A stretch of DNA of 64,000 bases from Sinanaerobacter chloroacetimidivorans (GCF_018128545.1 NZ_JAGSND010000019.1:1-64000); one strand, 5' to 3'. Counted from the stretch's first letter, positions 51,173 to 60,809 are shown. The notes: generated from the sequence alone by a model not told the origin. Numbers and translations: made by a program.

Positions 51173-52516
51173 ATGTCGGAGCAATTTGTTATGATCATTC
51201 TGGTTTTGTTAACTTTCATTGCGGTATGTGTTTCACTGGCAGTGATTCTGAGTATGACCCGCCAGAGCAGCAGTACTTCAAATGAGGTAAAAACCTCGAG
51301 ACAGGAAATGATTCATTACATACAATCAAGCTTTTCTCATTTAGGAGAACTTCTGACCGCCAGCCAAAAGCAGTCTACCGAAATTCAGGACAAGAGACTG
51401 CAGGAATTAAACCAACATTTGACACAAAGAAATGACATGCTGCAAAAGACTGTGAATGATATGCTTATTCAGGTGGAATCAAGGCTGAAGACCAATGCCA
51501 TTGAAAACGAACAGAAATTGGAACAGATCAGAGCTACTATGGAAAACCGTATCACAGCCATGCAGGAGGATAACAGCAGAAAACTGGAGGAGATGCGGGC
51601 TACTGTGGATGAAAAGCTGCAGAAAACGCTGGAAGACCGTATCAGCAAATCTTTTCAGTTGGTTAGCGAAAGACTGGAGCAGGTTTATAAGGGGCTGGGA
51701 GAAATGCAAAGCCTGGCATCCGGTGTAGGAGACCTGAAAAAGGTACTTTCAAACGTGAAAACAAGAGGGATCCTTGGGGAAATCCAGTTGGGATCCATTT
51801 TAGAGCAGATTTTGTCTCCGGAACAGTATGAGGAAAATATCGTTACGAAAAAGGGCAGCTCTGAAAGGGTGGAGTTTGCTATTAAACTTCCCGGCGATGA
51901 AGAGGGAATTGTATATCTTCCCATCGATGCCAAATTTCCTGCAGATACCTACGCCAAACTCATGGATGCCTACGAAACCGGCAGCCCCGAAGAGATTGAC
52001 CAGGCAGCTAAAATGCTGGAAAGAGCTATTAAAACCTTCGCCAAGTGCATTCATGATAAGTACATAGAACCGCCTCAGACGACGGATTTCGGTATTATGT
52101 TCCTGCCTTTTGAGGGGCTATATGCAGAAGTCGTTAGAAGGGGAATGGTAGAAACACTTCAGCGGGATTATAAAATCAATATTGCAGGTCCGACTACCAT
52201 GGCCGCACTGCTGAACAGCCTTCAAATGGGATTTAAAACCTTAGCTATCCAAAAACATTCCAGTGAAGTTTGGAATGTACTTGGTGCTGTTAAGACTGAG
52301 TTTGATAAGTTCGGAGATGTACTGACCGCGACCCAGCAGAGAATCAATCAAGCCAATGCTGAGCTGGATAAGCTGATTGGCACCAGAACAAGAAAGATTC
52401 AAAGCAAACTGAGAAGCGTAGTCAGTCTTTCTGAGCAAAACAGCAGAGAGCTGCTGGGATTGGGGACCCTCGGTGATGAGGACCCTATTGAATTGGAAAC
52501 AAGTGAGGAAGAGTAA
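51173..52516 (+). CDS. rmuC: DNA recombination protein RmuC
   Basis: A 447-aa protein with an N-terminal membrane segment (about 5-25), a long coiled coil (about 40-175) and the RmuC nuclease-like domain (about 190-410: GILGEIQLGSILEQIL, VEFAIKLPG, LPIDAKFP, YIEPPQTTDFGIMFLPFEGLYAEV). RmuC limits inverted-repeat recombination and has an endonuclease-like fold. It is followed after three bases by a metallophosphoesterase. Confidence 0.94.
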   Translation: MSEQFVMIILVLLTFIAVCVSLAVILSMTRQSSSTSNEVKTSRQEMIHYIQSSFSHLGELLTASQKQSTEIQDKRLQELNQHLTQRNDMLQKTVNDMLIQVESRLKTNAIENEQKLEQIRATMENRITAMQEDNSRKLEEMRATVDEKLQKTLEDRISKSFQLVSERLEQVYKGLGEMQSLASGVGDLKKVLSNVKTRGILGEIQLGSILEQILSPEQYEENIVTKKGSSERVEFAIKLPGDEEGIVYLPIDAKFPADTYAKLMDAYETGSPEEIDQAAKMLERAIKTFAKCIHDKYIEPPQTTDFGIMFLPFEGLYAEVVRRGMVETLQRDYKINIAGPTTMAALLNSLQMGFKTLAIQKHSSEVWNVLGAVKTEFDKFGDVLTATQQRINQANAELDKLIGTRTRKIQSKLRSVVSLSEQNSRELLGLGTLGDEDPIELETSEEE

Positions 52517-52519
52517 CAT

Positions 52520-53233
52520 ATGAGCATATATGCAATTGCAGATTTGCACCTGTCTTTTTCTGTAGAAAAACCCATGGATATTTATGGCGGTGAATGGGTA
52601 AATCACATCCAACGGCTCAAAAGTAACTGGGAATCCATGATTACAGAGGAAGATACGATAATTATCCCCGGTGACAGCTCCTGGGCCTTACGATATGAAG
52701 AGGCCTTGCCTGATCTTGCATGGATCAGTGATCTGCCCGGGAAAAAGGTGCTGATCAAAGGGAACCATGATCTTTGGTGGACTTCTGTCAGTAAACTGAA
52801 TCAACTGTATCCCAATCTGTATTTCCTTCAAAATACCTTTTATGAGGCGGAAGGCTTTGCTATCTGCGGGACCAGGGGATGGATATGTCCCGGTGACGAT
52901 GATTTTACACAGCACGATCAGAAAATCTATAAACGGGAGCTCGGCAGGCTGAAGCTATCCCTGGATGCGGCGGTAAAAGCAGGCTTTGGGAAAGATGGGC
53001 AAGAGGGAAGAAGCCGTATCATTGGAGTATTGCATTTTCCTCCCGTAGCTGACCTAAGTAAAAGCGCCGGCTTTCTCGATTTATTTGAAGAATATGGGGT
53101 TATCAAAGTTGTTTACGGCCATTTGCATGGGAAAGATGCTTACGGCAATGGGATAAAGGGTATCAGAAACGGAGTGGAGTATATTTTAACATCTACAGAT
53201 TATTTGAAATGCATGCCTTACCGGCTGCTTTAA
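52520..53233 (+). CDS. Metallophosphoesterase (calcineurin-like)
   Basis: A 237-aa enzyme with metal motifs AIADLHLS (DxH), PGDSSW (GD), GNHDLWW (GNHD) and YGHLHG (GHxH). The GDSSWAL variant, where most have GDxxW, is that of the YkuE/predicted-phosphohydrolase group. No signal peptide. Substrate unknown. Confidence 0.9.
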   Translation: MSIYAIADLHLSFSVEKPMDIYGGEWVNHIQRLKSNWESMITEEDTIIIPGDSSWALRYEEALPDLAWISDLPGKKVLIKGNHDLWWTSVSKLNQLYPNLYFLQNTFYEAEGFAICGTRGWICPGDDDFTQHDQKIYKRELGRLKLSLDAAVKAGFGKDGQEGRSRIIGVLHFPPVADLSKSAGFLDLFEEYGVIKVVYGHLHGKDAYGNGIKGIRNGVEYILTSTDYLKCMPYRLL

Positions 53234-53250
53234 CGAAGGGGGAAATATCA

Positions 53251-54423
53251 TTGAACAGGGTTGTTTTAATCGTTTTGGACAGTTTAGGGATTGGTGCAAT
53301 GCCGGATGCTGAAAATTATGGAGATGCGGGAGCGGATACCCTTGGACATATTGCAGCTTCCAAAACGGATTTCAGTATTCCAAATCTCATAAAGATGGGA
53401 CTCGGAAACATTGACGGCGTTTCCAATATCGCAAAAGAGGAGAATCCAGCAGGATCCTTCGGCAGATTAGGGGAGCGTTCCAAAGGCAAGGATACGATCA
53501 CCGGACATTGGGAAATTGCGGGACTATTAACGGAAGTGCCCTTTCAGACCTTTCCTGACGGCTTTCCAAAGGAGTTTATGAAAGAGTTTGAAGCTGCCAT
53601 CGGCAGGGAAACCTTGGGGAATTATGCTGCCTCAGGAACGGAGATCATAGAAAAACTAGGGCCGGAGCATGAAAAAACGGGTAGACCTATCATTTATACC
53701 TCTGCTGACAGCGTTTTTCAGATTGCTGTCAATACGGCAGTCATTCCGTTGGAAGAGCTTTATCAGATCTGTGAAACAGCACGAAAGATGCTGATTGGGG
53801 ATCTTCAGGTGGGCAGAGTTATTGCAAGACCTTATATTTTAGAAAATGGAAAACGAATCAGAACCTCAGACAGAAAGGATTATGCGGTTTCTCCTACAGG
53901 GAAAACCTTATTGGATCATGTAAAAGACAGCGGTAAGAAAGTTTATGCCATCGGTAAGATCAGTGATATCTTCAATGGACAGGGAGTTACCACTTCTGTT
54001 CATACCGACAGCAACCAGGATGGTATTACAAAGACCATTGAAGCACTGCGACTGGATTTTTCAGGTTTGATTTTTACAAACCTTGTGGATTTCGATTCAA
54101 AATATGGACATCGAAGGGATCCTATCGGCTATGGCAGATGCATTGAAGAATTTGACCGGCGTCTTCCGGAAATCCTGGAGGCCATGAAAGAAGAGGATGT
54201 TTTGATTCTTTGCGCGGATCACGGAAATGATCCCGTTCACTCCGGCTGGGATCACACGAGAGAATATGTGCCTGTGCTTCTTTACGGAAAGACCATCAAG
54301 TCCGGAATGAACCTAGGAACACGGAAAGCCTATGCAGATATTGGCGCTACCATTGCCGAGATGCTTTCCGCCAATCCTACGGTTATCGGAGAAAGCTTTT
54401 TCCAGCTATTGAAAAAAATATAA
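53251..54423 (+). CDS. deoB: Phosphopentomutase
   Basis: A 390-aa alkaline-phosphatase-superfamily mutase interconverting (deoxy)ribose 1- and 5-phosphate. RVVLIVLDSLGIGAMPDA, GADTLGH, KGKDTITGHWE (phosphorylated Thr) and CADHGNDP carry the two-Mn site. Start is TTG at 53251 after AAGGGGG; an ATG 14 codons upstream lies inside the previous gene. It acts with the pdp product downstream. Confidence 0.96.
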   Translation: MNRVVLIVLDSLGIGAMPDAENYGDAGADTLGHIAASKTDFSIPNLIKMGLGNIDGVSNIAKEENPAGSFGRLGERSKGKDTITGHWEIAGLLTEVPFQTFPDGFPKEFMKEFEAAIGRETLGNYAASGTEIIEKLGPEHEKTGRPIIYTSADSVFQIAVNTAVIPLEELYQICETARKMLIGDLQVGRVIARPYILENGKRIRTSDRKDYAVSPTGKTLLDHVKDSGKKVYAIGKISDIFNGQGVTTSVHTDSNQDGITKTIEALRLDFSGLIFTNLVDFDSKYGHRRDPIGYGRCIEEFDRRLPEILEAMKEEDVLILCADHGNDPVHSGWDHTREYVPVLLYGKTIKSGMNLGTRKAYADIGATIAEMLSANPTVIGESFFQLLKKI

Positions 54424-54471
54424 GAATAATAAATGATTCGGAAAAGATGCTTTGAAAGGGGATCAGGCAAT

Positions 54472-55776
54472 ATGAATATGGTTGATATTATTTATAAAAA
54501 AAGGGAAGGTCAGGTTCTTACCAAGGAAGAGATTGATTACTTCGTCACCGGCTATACGGACGGGAACATTCCCGATTACCAGGCAGCGGCCCTGCTTATG
54601 GCAATTTATTTTCGTGGGATGAACAAGGAAGAAACCTATGAGCTCACCAGAGCGATGAAATATTCCGGCGATACTGTAGACTTATCTCGGATCAAAGGAA
54701 TTAAGGTGGATAAGCACAGCACCGGAGGGGTTGGGGATAAGACTACCTTGATTGTAGGGCCTCTGGCTGCCGCTTGCGGCGTTCCTATCGCAAAAATGTC
54801 GGGGAGAGGTCTTGGGTTTACCGGAGGTACGGTAGACAAGATGGAAGCTATTCCGGGATTTCGTACCACGGTGGATGCAGAGGATTTTATACATCTTGTC
54901 AATGATATCGGACTTTCCGTTATTGGCCAGACTTCTCATATTGCACCGGCCGATAAAAAAATATATGCACTTAGAGACGTCACTGCAACAGTAGATAATC
55001 TCAGTCTGATCACTTCCAGCATTATGAGTAAAAAGCTTGCTTCGGGAAGTGATGCCATTGTGCTGGATGTGAAATGCGGAAACGGCGCTTTTATGGAAAG
55101 CATGGAAGAAGCCGTTGAACTGGGAGAACTCATGGTTGAAATCGGGAAAGCAGACGGTAAGAAAACCATAGCTGTCATTACCGATATGAATCAGCCTCTT
55201 GGCTATGCAGTGGGAAACAGTTTGGAGGTTATGGAAGCCATTGACACCTTAAAGGGAAAAGGACCGGCTGATATTACCGAGCTTTCTCTTGTCCTGGCAG
55301 GTTACATGATCTATGCCGGAGAAAAAGCTTCTACCTATGAAGAGGGCTATAAAATGGCCGAAGAAGCATTGGAATCCGGCTCAGCACTAAAAAAACTAGC
55401 TGGGTTCATAGAAGGGCAGGGCGGAGATCCGCTGGTGACAGAGAACTATCTGCTGTTCCCTCAGCCAACCTGCCATCAGGACGTGATTGCGGACCGAGAT
55501 GGATATATCGGAGAAATTGAAGCGAAAGCCATTGGATTAGCTTCTCAGCATTCCGGTGCCGGGAGGGCGAAAAAGGAAGATCAGATCGACCTTTCCGCGG
55601 GGATTCTCCTTCTTAAAAAGGTTGGAGATACGGTAAAGACAGGGGATATCCTTGCTACGGTTTACGGCAGGGATTCTGAGAAAGTTATGAAAGGTGCAGA
55701 GGAAGCCGGCAGGGCTTTTGAAGTCGTTGAGGATCGGCCGGAGAAAGAGGCATTAATTAAAAAAATAATTAAATAA
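54472..55776 (+). CDS. pdp: Pyrimidine-nucleoside phosphorylase
   Basis: A 434-aa enzyme splitting thymidine/uridine/deoxyuridine to base and sugar-1-phosphate, which DeoB then uses. VDKHSTGGVGDKTTLIVGPLAA, KMSGRGLGFTGGTVDKMEAIPG and VKCGNGAFM are its phosphate and pyrimidine motifs, with the C-terminal QHSGAGRAKKEDQID. ATG 54472 follows GGGGATCAGG. The gene order deoB-phosphorylase-dacF recalls B. subtilis drm-pupG-dacF. Confidence 0.95.
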   Translation: MNMVDIIYKKREGQVLTKEEIDYFVTGYTDGNIPDYQAAALLMAIYFRGMNKEETYELTRAMKYSGDTVDLSRIKGIKVDKHSTGGVGDKTTLIVGPLAAACGVPIAKMSGRGLGFTGGTVDKMEAIPGFRTTVDAEDFIHLVNDIGLSVIGQTSHIAPADKKIYALRDVTATVDNLSLITSSIMSKKLASGSDAIVLDVKCGNGAFMESMEEAVELGELMVEIGKADGKKTIAVITDMNQPLGYAVGNSLEVMEAIDTLKGKGPADITELSLVLAGYMIYAGEKASTYEEGYKMAEEALESGSALKKLAGFIEGQGGDPLVTENYLLFPQPTCHQDVIADRDGYIGEIEAKAIGLASQHSGAGRAKKEDQIDLSAGILLLKKVGDTVKTGDILATVYGRDSEKVMKGAEEAGRAFEVVEDRPEKEALIKKIIK

Positions 55777-55844
55777 GTGAATATCCTTTCTCCAACCCAT
55801 TTGATTCCAAAATGGGTGGACGAAGAAATGTTGAAAATAGTCAT

Positions 55845-55896
55845 AAAACCCCCATAAAATCAATATCTTATATAAGATTGATAGCGAGGGGGTTTT
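55845..55896 (+). promoter_or_regulatory. Hairpin enclosing the dacF ribosome site
   Basis: AAAACCCCC (55845-55853) pairs exactly with GGGGGTTTT (55888-55896). An inner stem ATCAA...TTGAT with TCTTA/TAAGA makes it long. The right arm is the Shine-Dalgarno of dacF, whose GTG is at 55900. It could end pdp transcripts or hide the dacF start. Confidence 0.7.
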
Positions 55897-55899
55897 GTT

Positions 55900-57141
55900 G
55901 TGTATTATCTTAGAAAAATAGCAATCGGACTTGTGGTATTCATGTGTATGGCAATGGTACCATGGGCAGTATGTGCGGAGGAAGAGGAAACGGTCTCCGT
56001 TCTTTCCAGTGCGGTGGACACCGAGGGTACGGTCTTGCCATCTTCCGTAACAGGCGGTGCAATCGGCATGACTGTAGACGCGAAATCTGCCATACTGATT
56101 GATGCGGAAAGCGGAACGGTACTATTTGAACAAAATTCACACGATAGGCTGCCTCCTGCTAGTGTAACAAAGGTAATGACAATGCTTTTAATTATGGAAG
56201 CGGTAGATAGAGGGCAAATCAGCTTGCAGGATAAGGTTACCATTAGTGAGAAAGCTGCCAGTATGGGAGGCAGTCAGATGTACATGGAACCCGGTGAACA
56301 GCATGAGTTGGAAACCTTGATGAAAGGAATTGCAATAGCCAGTGCTAATGATGCCTGTGTGTCGGCAGCAGAATTTCATTCCGGCACAGTGGATATTTTT
56401 GTTGAAAATATGAATAAAAGAGCTGCAGAGCTTGGCATGAAGGATACGAATTTCGTGAATACAAACGGCCTTCCAGTAGCCAATCACTATACCAGCGCAT
56501 ATGATATAGCATTAATGTCGAAGGAATTATATAAACATAAAAAAACACAGGAATGGTTTAATACCTGGATGACGAACATCACCGTAGGTTTGCCCGGAAA
56601 GAAGCAGACAGAACTGGGACTCACCAATACAAACCGGATGATAAAAATTTATCCGGGAGCAAACGGCATCAAAACCGGATTTACACAGGAAGCAGGATAC
56701 TGTCTGTCGGCTTCAGCCACAAAAGGAGACCTGACCCTGATCGCAGTGATCATGGGAAGTCCTGCATCCAATGTTCGTTTTGCAGAAACATCTAAGATGC
56801 TGGATTACGGTTTTGCAAATTATGATGCTGTCAAGCTTGCTGAAAAGGGAGAGCCTATGGGAACCGTCATGATTGAAAAAGGATCTCCAAATATGGTGAA
56901 TGCAGTTACCCCTGAAAATATCAGCATTCTGGTGAAAAAAGGAGAGAAAGACGGGATCAGAGGAGATCTTGTCTTTGACGATTCAATTTATGCTCCCATT
57001 GCCAAAGGTGATCAAATCGGTGAAATTATCGTATATAAAAACGACCAGGAAATGGGAAGATATCCTGTTGTTGCAGAAGAAAATGTTGAGAAAGCAAGTT
57101 TGCTTGAGCTTTACATACGAATGATCAAGTCCTTGACATAA
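55900..57141 (+). CDS. dacF: D-alanyl-D-alanine carboxypeptidase (DacF-like)
   Basis: A 413-aa penicillin-binding protein trimming the peptidoglycan stem peptide. Signal peptide about 1-25 (AVCA end). Catalytic motifs: Ser88-x-x-Lys91 (ASVTKVM), Ser148-x-Asn150 (SANDA) and Lys258-Thr-Gly (KTGFT). A C-terminal PBP5-like domain and amphipathic helix (LLELYIRMIKSL) follow. GTG start is within reach of the GGGGG site. Confidence 0.94.
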   Translation: MYYLRKIAIGLVVFMCMAMVPWAVCAEEEETVSVLSSAVDTEGTVLPSSVTGGAIGMTVDAKSAILIDAESGTVLFEQNSHDRLPPASVTKVMTMLLIMEAVDRGQISLQDKVTISEKAASMGGSQMYMEPGEQHELETLMKGIAIASANDACVSAAEFHSGTVDIFVENMNKRAAELGMKDTNFVNTNGLPVANHYTSAYDIALMSKELYKHKKTQEWFNTWMTNITVGLPGKKQTELGLTNTNRMIKIYPGANGIKTGFTQEAGYCLSASATKGDLTLIAVIMGSPASNVRFAETSKMLDYGFANYDAVKLAEKGEPMGTVMIEKGSPNMVNAVTPENISILVKKGEKDGIRGDLVFDDSIYAPIAKGDQIGEIIVYKNDQEMGRYPVVAEENVEKASLLELYIRMIKSLT

Positions 57142-57224
57142 GCGTATGACCCTACACTGGAAAGTGCTAGCTGGTGTTTTTGAAAAGCTTTTCGATAAAA
57201 CAATTATAGGGGGTAAAGTAAAAT

Positions 57225-57482
57225 ATGAATGAATACGTAATAGCCTTTTCTTCATTTTATAGAGCTGTTTATGCACAAGAAAGGCTACAGGAAAACCGAA
57301 TTAGATCCACATTGAAAAAATTACCGCCAGACCTCTTAAGATCCTGCGGGTATGCAGTTTATTTAAAAACAAATTCCATATTTTCTGCACTGGACATTTT
57401 AGAAAAAAATCAAATTCTCGCAAGAGGGGTTTATGAAATAGAATATTTCAACGGAACCGCTAATTATAAACAAATCGCTTAA
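57225..57482 (+). CDS. DUF3343 family protein
   Basis: An 85-aa protein matching DUF3343 (putative Se/S carrier-like fold): YVIAFSSFYRAVYAQERLQENRI, KLPPDLLRSCGYAVYL (single conserved Cys) and AYEIEY-type end. Function is unknown. It sits between dacF and the Tad genes, with its own AGGGGG site. Confidence 0.82.
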   Translation: MNEYVIAFSSFYRAVYAQERLQENRIRSTLKKLPPDLLRSCGYAVYLKTNSIFSALDILEKNQILARGVYEIEYFNGTANYKQIA

Positions 57483-57503
57483 ATAAATACGAAGATACCT
57501 CTA

Positions 57504-57532
57504 TTTACATTTTCTTGAAGAAAGATTATAAT
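57504..57532 (+). promoter_or_regulatory. Promoter of the prepilin peptidase gene
   Basis: TTTACA (57504-57509), 17 bases, TATAAT (57527-57532). Confidence 0.75.
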
Positions 57533-57557
57533 CAAGCAAGAATGAGGAGGTGTCTTC

Positions 57558-58217
57558 GTGAATTTATTTTTTGTTGTTTTTCAAGGCATATCAGGACTAA
57601 TCATCGGTTTCTTTACTCCGCACATATCAGATAAAGTGATGAAGGCAAAATGTCTGCAAAGGGATAAAGAGATACCCCCCAATCAGTTCCGAAACAAAAT
57701 CGTCCATGGTTTCCTTTGTATCATCAATTCGGCTTTCTGGACGGCCGCTTCTTTCCTGATGGAGAATCCGCTAAGCGCTTTTTTCATTTCACTCCTTTTC
57801 ACATTGGCTTTACTCTTTGCTATGATTGATTTCAGCATTCATCTGATTCCCAATGAAATGGTTCTGATCACTTTGTTTGTAGGGATTTTATTTCAGTTCA
57901 CACAGTTCGGATGGAAGGATCTTCTGATAGCGTTTGTTTGCATGTTTGCTATGATGCTTCTGTTCACACTGGTAGGTTTTCTTGTCGGCTTGGGTAAAGT
58001 AGGTGCCGGGGATATTAAACTTGCAGGCATCATGGGCATTGCTCTGGGGTATCCGGCTCTTCTGACTGCCGTTTTAGTCATGAGTGCAGCTATAATCGCA
58101 TATTGTTTTTTTGGAATCTGGTTTCGAAAATTAACTTTGGTATCCATGTTTCCCTTTGCCCCGTTTATGATGCTTGGAATGGCTGTCTCTTTAAGCTTGA
58201 TTCTTATTCCTTCGTAA
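57558..58217 (+). CDS. A24-family prepilin peptidase
   Basis: A 219-aa membrane aspartic protease. The two catalytic Asp are Asp91 (AMIDFSIHLIPNEM) and Asp152 (GAGDIKLAG), with six membrane segments. The N-terminal methylation domain of PilD is reduced, as in CpaA/TadV-type enzymes. It would process the Flp pilin and TadE-like proteins encoded downstream. Confidence 0.92.
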   Translation: MNLFFVVFQGISGLIIGFFTPHISDKVMKAKCLQRDKEIPPNQFRNKIVHGFLCIINSAFWTAASFLMENPLSAFFISLLFTLALLFAMIDFSIHLIPNEMVLITLFVGILFQFTQFGWKDLLIAFVCMFAMMLLFTLVGFLVGLGKVGAGDIKLAGIMGIALGYPALLTAVLVMSAAIIAYCFFGIWFRKLTLVSMFPFAPFMMLGMAVSLSLILIPS

Positions 58218-58247
58218 AAAATTACATTATTCGACAAATTATCCCCA

Positions 58248-58276
58248 TTGCCTTTTGTAAAAATTGGTGCTATAGT
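58248..58276 (+). promoter_or_regulatory. Promoter of the pilin gene
   Basis: TTGCCT (58248-58253), 17 bases, TATAGT (58271-58276), with a TG-N extension before the -10. Confidence 0.65.
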
Positions 58277-58335
58277 CAAATCAAAAATAGAAAATATCGG
58301 AAAAATGCTATGTAAAAGGAAAGTGGGGAATTATC

Positions 58336-58497
58336 ATGAAAAAATTTTTAAACTGGTTTGTAAAAGAAGAAAGCGGACAAGGAATGGTGGAGTATGGACT
58401 GATTCTAGGGTTGGTTGCATTAGCAGTAATCGCTGCTCTGACTGTTCTGGGAACAAAGATTAACGGTAAATTTGAAGCCATTAACAATTCGCTTTAA
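58336..58497 (+). CDS. flp: Flp-type pilin
   Basis: A 53-aa Flp/Fap pilin: Lys-rich leader MKKFLNWFVKEESGQG, the G-x-x-x-x-E-Y-G-L processing/pilin motif (MVEYGLILGLVALAVIAAL), hydrophobic helix and short polar tail. The EYGLI pattern is diagnostic of Flp pilins, the subunit of Tad pili. It has its own promoter and a terminator, matching a gene expressed far above the rest. Confidence 0.93.
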   Translation: MKKFLNWFVKEESGQGMVEYGLILGLVALAVIAALTVLGTKINGKFEAINNSL

Positions 58498-58536
58498 TTT
58501 CAATTACAGCATCCTTAAGAAAGATACATATGAAGG

Positions 58537-58562
58537 GCCTCGGCTTTTGGCCGAGGCTTTTT
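58537..58562 (+). terminator. Terminator after flp
   Basis: GCCTCGGC (58537-58544) pairs with GCCGAGGC (58550-58557), followed by five T residues. It may be partial, letting some transcripts continue into tadE. Confidence 0.9.
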
Positions 58563-58587
58563 CCTCTAAAGGATAGGTGGTGTTACG

Positions 58588-58983
58588 GTGATCAACATGA
58601 AAAAAGAGGAGGGCCAGGCCATGGTGGAATTCGCCCTGATGCTGCCTGTACTTCTTTTATTTCTTTGCGGTATCCTGGATTTCGGCTGGATCTTCGGCAA
58701 TGAGCTACTGGCCAGCAATTCCACAAGAGAGGCTGCCCGGTATACGGCGATTCACTATTATGACAGCACGACAGATGACGATAAAGCCATTGCTGCCAGC
58801 ATTATCGCTGCCAGCATGCCGTCTTTGAATAATACCGTCGTGACCCTTGACAAACCGGCAGGCTCTGAGGTCATTACCTTATCTCTGAAAGGGGAGATCC
58901 CTGTGCTAACCCCTTTCCTGTCGGCTATTTTGGGAGAAAATTTTACAATTAAAGCAAAAACCATTATGAGAGTGGAGAATTGA
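58588..58983 (+). CDS. TadE-like pseudopilin
   Basis: A 131-aa protein with a type IV-like leader: KKEEGQAMVEFALMLPVLLLFLCGILDFG is the TadE motif (Gly then AxVEFA), here seen through GQAMVEFALMLPV. A short extracellular domain follows. Minor pilin-like subunit of the Tad machine. GTG start at 58588; ATG at 58597 is an alternative. Confidence 0.9.
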   Translation: MINMKKEEGQAMVEFALMLPVLLLFLCGILDFGWIFGNELLASNSTREAARYTAIHYYDSTTDDDKAIAASIIAASMPSLNNTVVTLDKPAGSEVITLSLKGEIPVLTPFLSAILGENFTIKAKTIMRVEN

Positions 58984-59017
58984 TAAGACTGACCTATGAT
59001 CGAAAGAGGTGGAATCC

Positions 59018-60001
59018 ATGAAATCATTAAAGGGTTTTTATAAGAAATGGGCTGAAAAGCAGGATGGAGCCGTGGCCGTGATTGTAGCTTTGGCTTTAAC
59101 TGTTATCTTGGGCAGTGTAGCCCTGGTAGCGGATTTGGGAATAGCGTATCTGGAGGCTTCCAGACTGCAGAATGCCTTGGACAGTGCTGCTCTGGCGGCG
59201 GTTCAGGAGCTTCCGGCAGCGAACGTATCCTCCGCTGAATGGACTTCGGCAGCTGCAATTGCCAACGAATACGCACAAGCCAACGGGCTTGATTCTGTCA
59301 CATTAACTCCAATAACAAAGAATGGGAAAATAATGGGCGTCAAAGCTTCCGGGGATACGGAAGTGGAATATACCTTTGCCCGGATCCTTGGAAATGAAAG
59401 CGGAGCCGTCTGTCGGCTGGCATCAGCAGAGATGAAGCCTGTCAGCGGTGTGAAGGGGCTTGTTCCTCTTGCAGCATTGGATAGTATGATGACCACCATA
59501 CAACCTGGCAACACCATAACGCTAAAGGTAGGAAAAGACCAGAATAAGGAATACCCGGATAACGGATGGTTCGGTGCTTTATCGCTGGGGGGATCCGGAG
59601 CCGAAGTATACGGCAACAATATTGTAGATGGCTACAGCGGTTATGTGACAACGGGATCGATCTTCTATACGGAAAACGGTAATATGGCAGGTCCAACCAT
59701 TAGCAGTGTTACAGATCGGATCTATAAACCCGGAGAATACGATCATCGAAGCTGTACCTATGATAGTCATGAAGAAGACTGCCCTCGTTTGATAATTGCC
59801 CCCGTTGTTAAAATCATTGATGAGAGCGGGCATACAAAAGTTGAAGTAACAGGTTTCGCTTCCTTTTTTTTAGTGAGTGTGTCCGGGGATGCCGGTAAAG
59901 CAAGTATAGAAGCAAAATATATCAGCACAACAATACCTGGTGCATCCACAGAAGGATCTCCTAAAGATTATGGAGTTTACTCCATAAAGCTGACTCAATG
60001 A
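59018..60001 (+). CDS. TadG-like pilus assembly protein
   Basis: A 327-aa protein with a TadG-type N-terminus (KQDGAVAVIVALALTVILG, ALVADLGIAYLEASRLQNAL, DSAALAAVQEL) and a long extracellular domain. There is no vWA MIDAS motif of full TadG; a CTYDSHEEDCP pair of cysteines lies near residue 250. ATG 59018 follows AGAGGTGG. Confidence 0.85.
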   Translation: MKSLKGFYKKWAEKQDGAVAVIVALALTVILGSVALVADLGIAYLEASRLQNALDSAALAAVQELPAANVSSAEWTSAAAIANEYAQANGLDSVTLTPITKNGKIMGVKASGDTEVEYTFARILGNESGAVCRLASAEMKPVSGVKGLVPLAALDSMMTTIQPGNTITLKVGKDQNKEYPDNGWFGALSLGGSGAEVYGNNIVDGYSGYVTTGSIFYTENGNMAGPTISSVTDRIYKPGEYDHRSCTYDSHEEDCPRLIIAPVVKIIDESGHTKVEVTGFASFFLVSVSGDAGKASIEAKYISTTIPGASTEGSPKDYGVYSIKLTQ

Positions 60002-60078
60002 TTCAATATAAAAAGACAAGAATTTATTTTATTTTTTAATTAATTATCAACAGATGTCTTTCATATGGAGGTTTCATC

Positions 60079-60789
60079 GTGAAAAAAGTAAAAGTATTTG
60101 CACTCTTATCCGCAGTGGTTACGGCACTGTTGATTTTCTTTTTTTTAAACTCCCTTAGCAGTATGAATGATGATGAGAAGATGAAAGTTATGACGGCAGC
60201 TATGGATATCCCTCCAAATGTTACCATAACGGAGGATATGATCACGGCTGCGGAGCTGCCTTTGACGGCGGTGATATCAGGTGTCATGACAGAACCGGAT
60301 CAGGTCATCGGAAAGGTGGCAAAATCCGATATCCTTGCAGGAGAACAAATCCTGGGAGGCAAATTGATCTCTGTAGCGGACAATACGAATGGAACACTTG
60401 CTTATGCATTGGAGCCTGGAATGAGAGCCATAACGATAGCGGTGGATGTTACAACCGGATTATCCGGAATGCTGAAGCCTCAGGATAGGATCGATCTCAT
60501 CGGTGAGTTTGAATATCAGAGCGCAGGTAAGCCTTTGGACTCCTACTCAAACTTACTGGCAGAAAATATAAAGATCCTGGCAGTGGATAATGTGCTGTCT
60601 GCGCAGGGTAAAGCGAACGGAGAAGGCAGTGCATATGTTACCATTACCCTGGAGGTCACTCCGAAACAGGCTATGGAGATCAGTCTGGCGGTATATAAAG
60701 GGCAGCTACGTGCTGTTCTAAGATCTCCGTTGGATGAAGAAACAACCGGTTTACCGAATATTACGCTTGATAACATAATGGCAAACTGA
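60079..60789 (+). CDS. cpaB: CpaB-family Flp pilus assembly protein
   Basis: A 236-aa protein with an N-terminal membrane segment (about 6-24), an SAF domain (AAMDIPPNVTITEDMI ... GKVAKSDILAGEQIL) and a CpaB/RcpC domain (MRAITIAVDVTTGLSGMLKPQDRIDLI). It anchors the Tad complex to the wall. GTG start at 60079 after GGAGG. Confidence 0.9.
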   Translation: MKKVKVFALLSAVVTALLIFFFLNSLSSMNDDEKMKVMTAAMDIPPNVTITEDMITAAELPLTAVISGVMTEPDQVIGKVAKSDILAGEQILGGKLISVADNTNGTLAYALEPGMRAITIAVDVTTGLSGMLKPQDRIDLIGEFEYQSAGKPLDSYSNLLAENIKILAVDNVLSAQGKANGEGSAYVTITLEVTPKQAMEISLAVYKGQLRAVLRSPLDEETTGLPNITLDNIMAN

Positions 60790-60809
60790 AGAAAAAGGAG
60801 TACATAATC

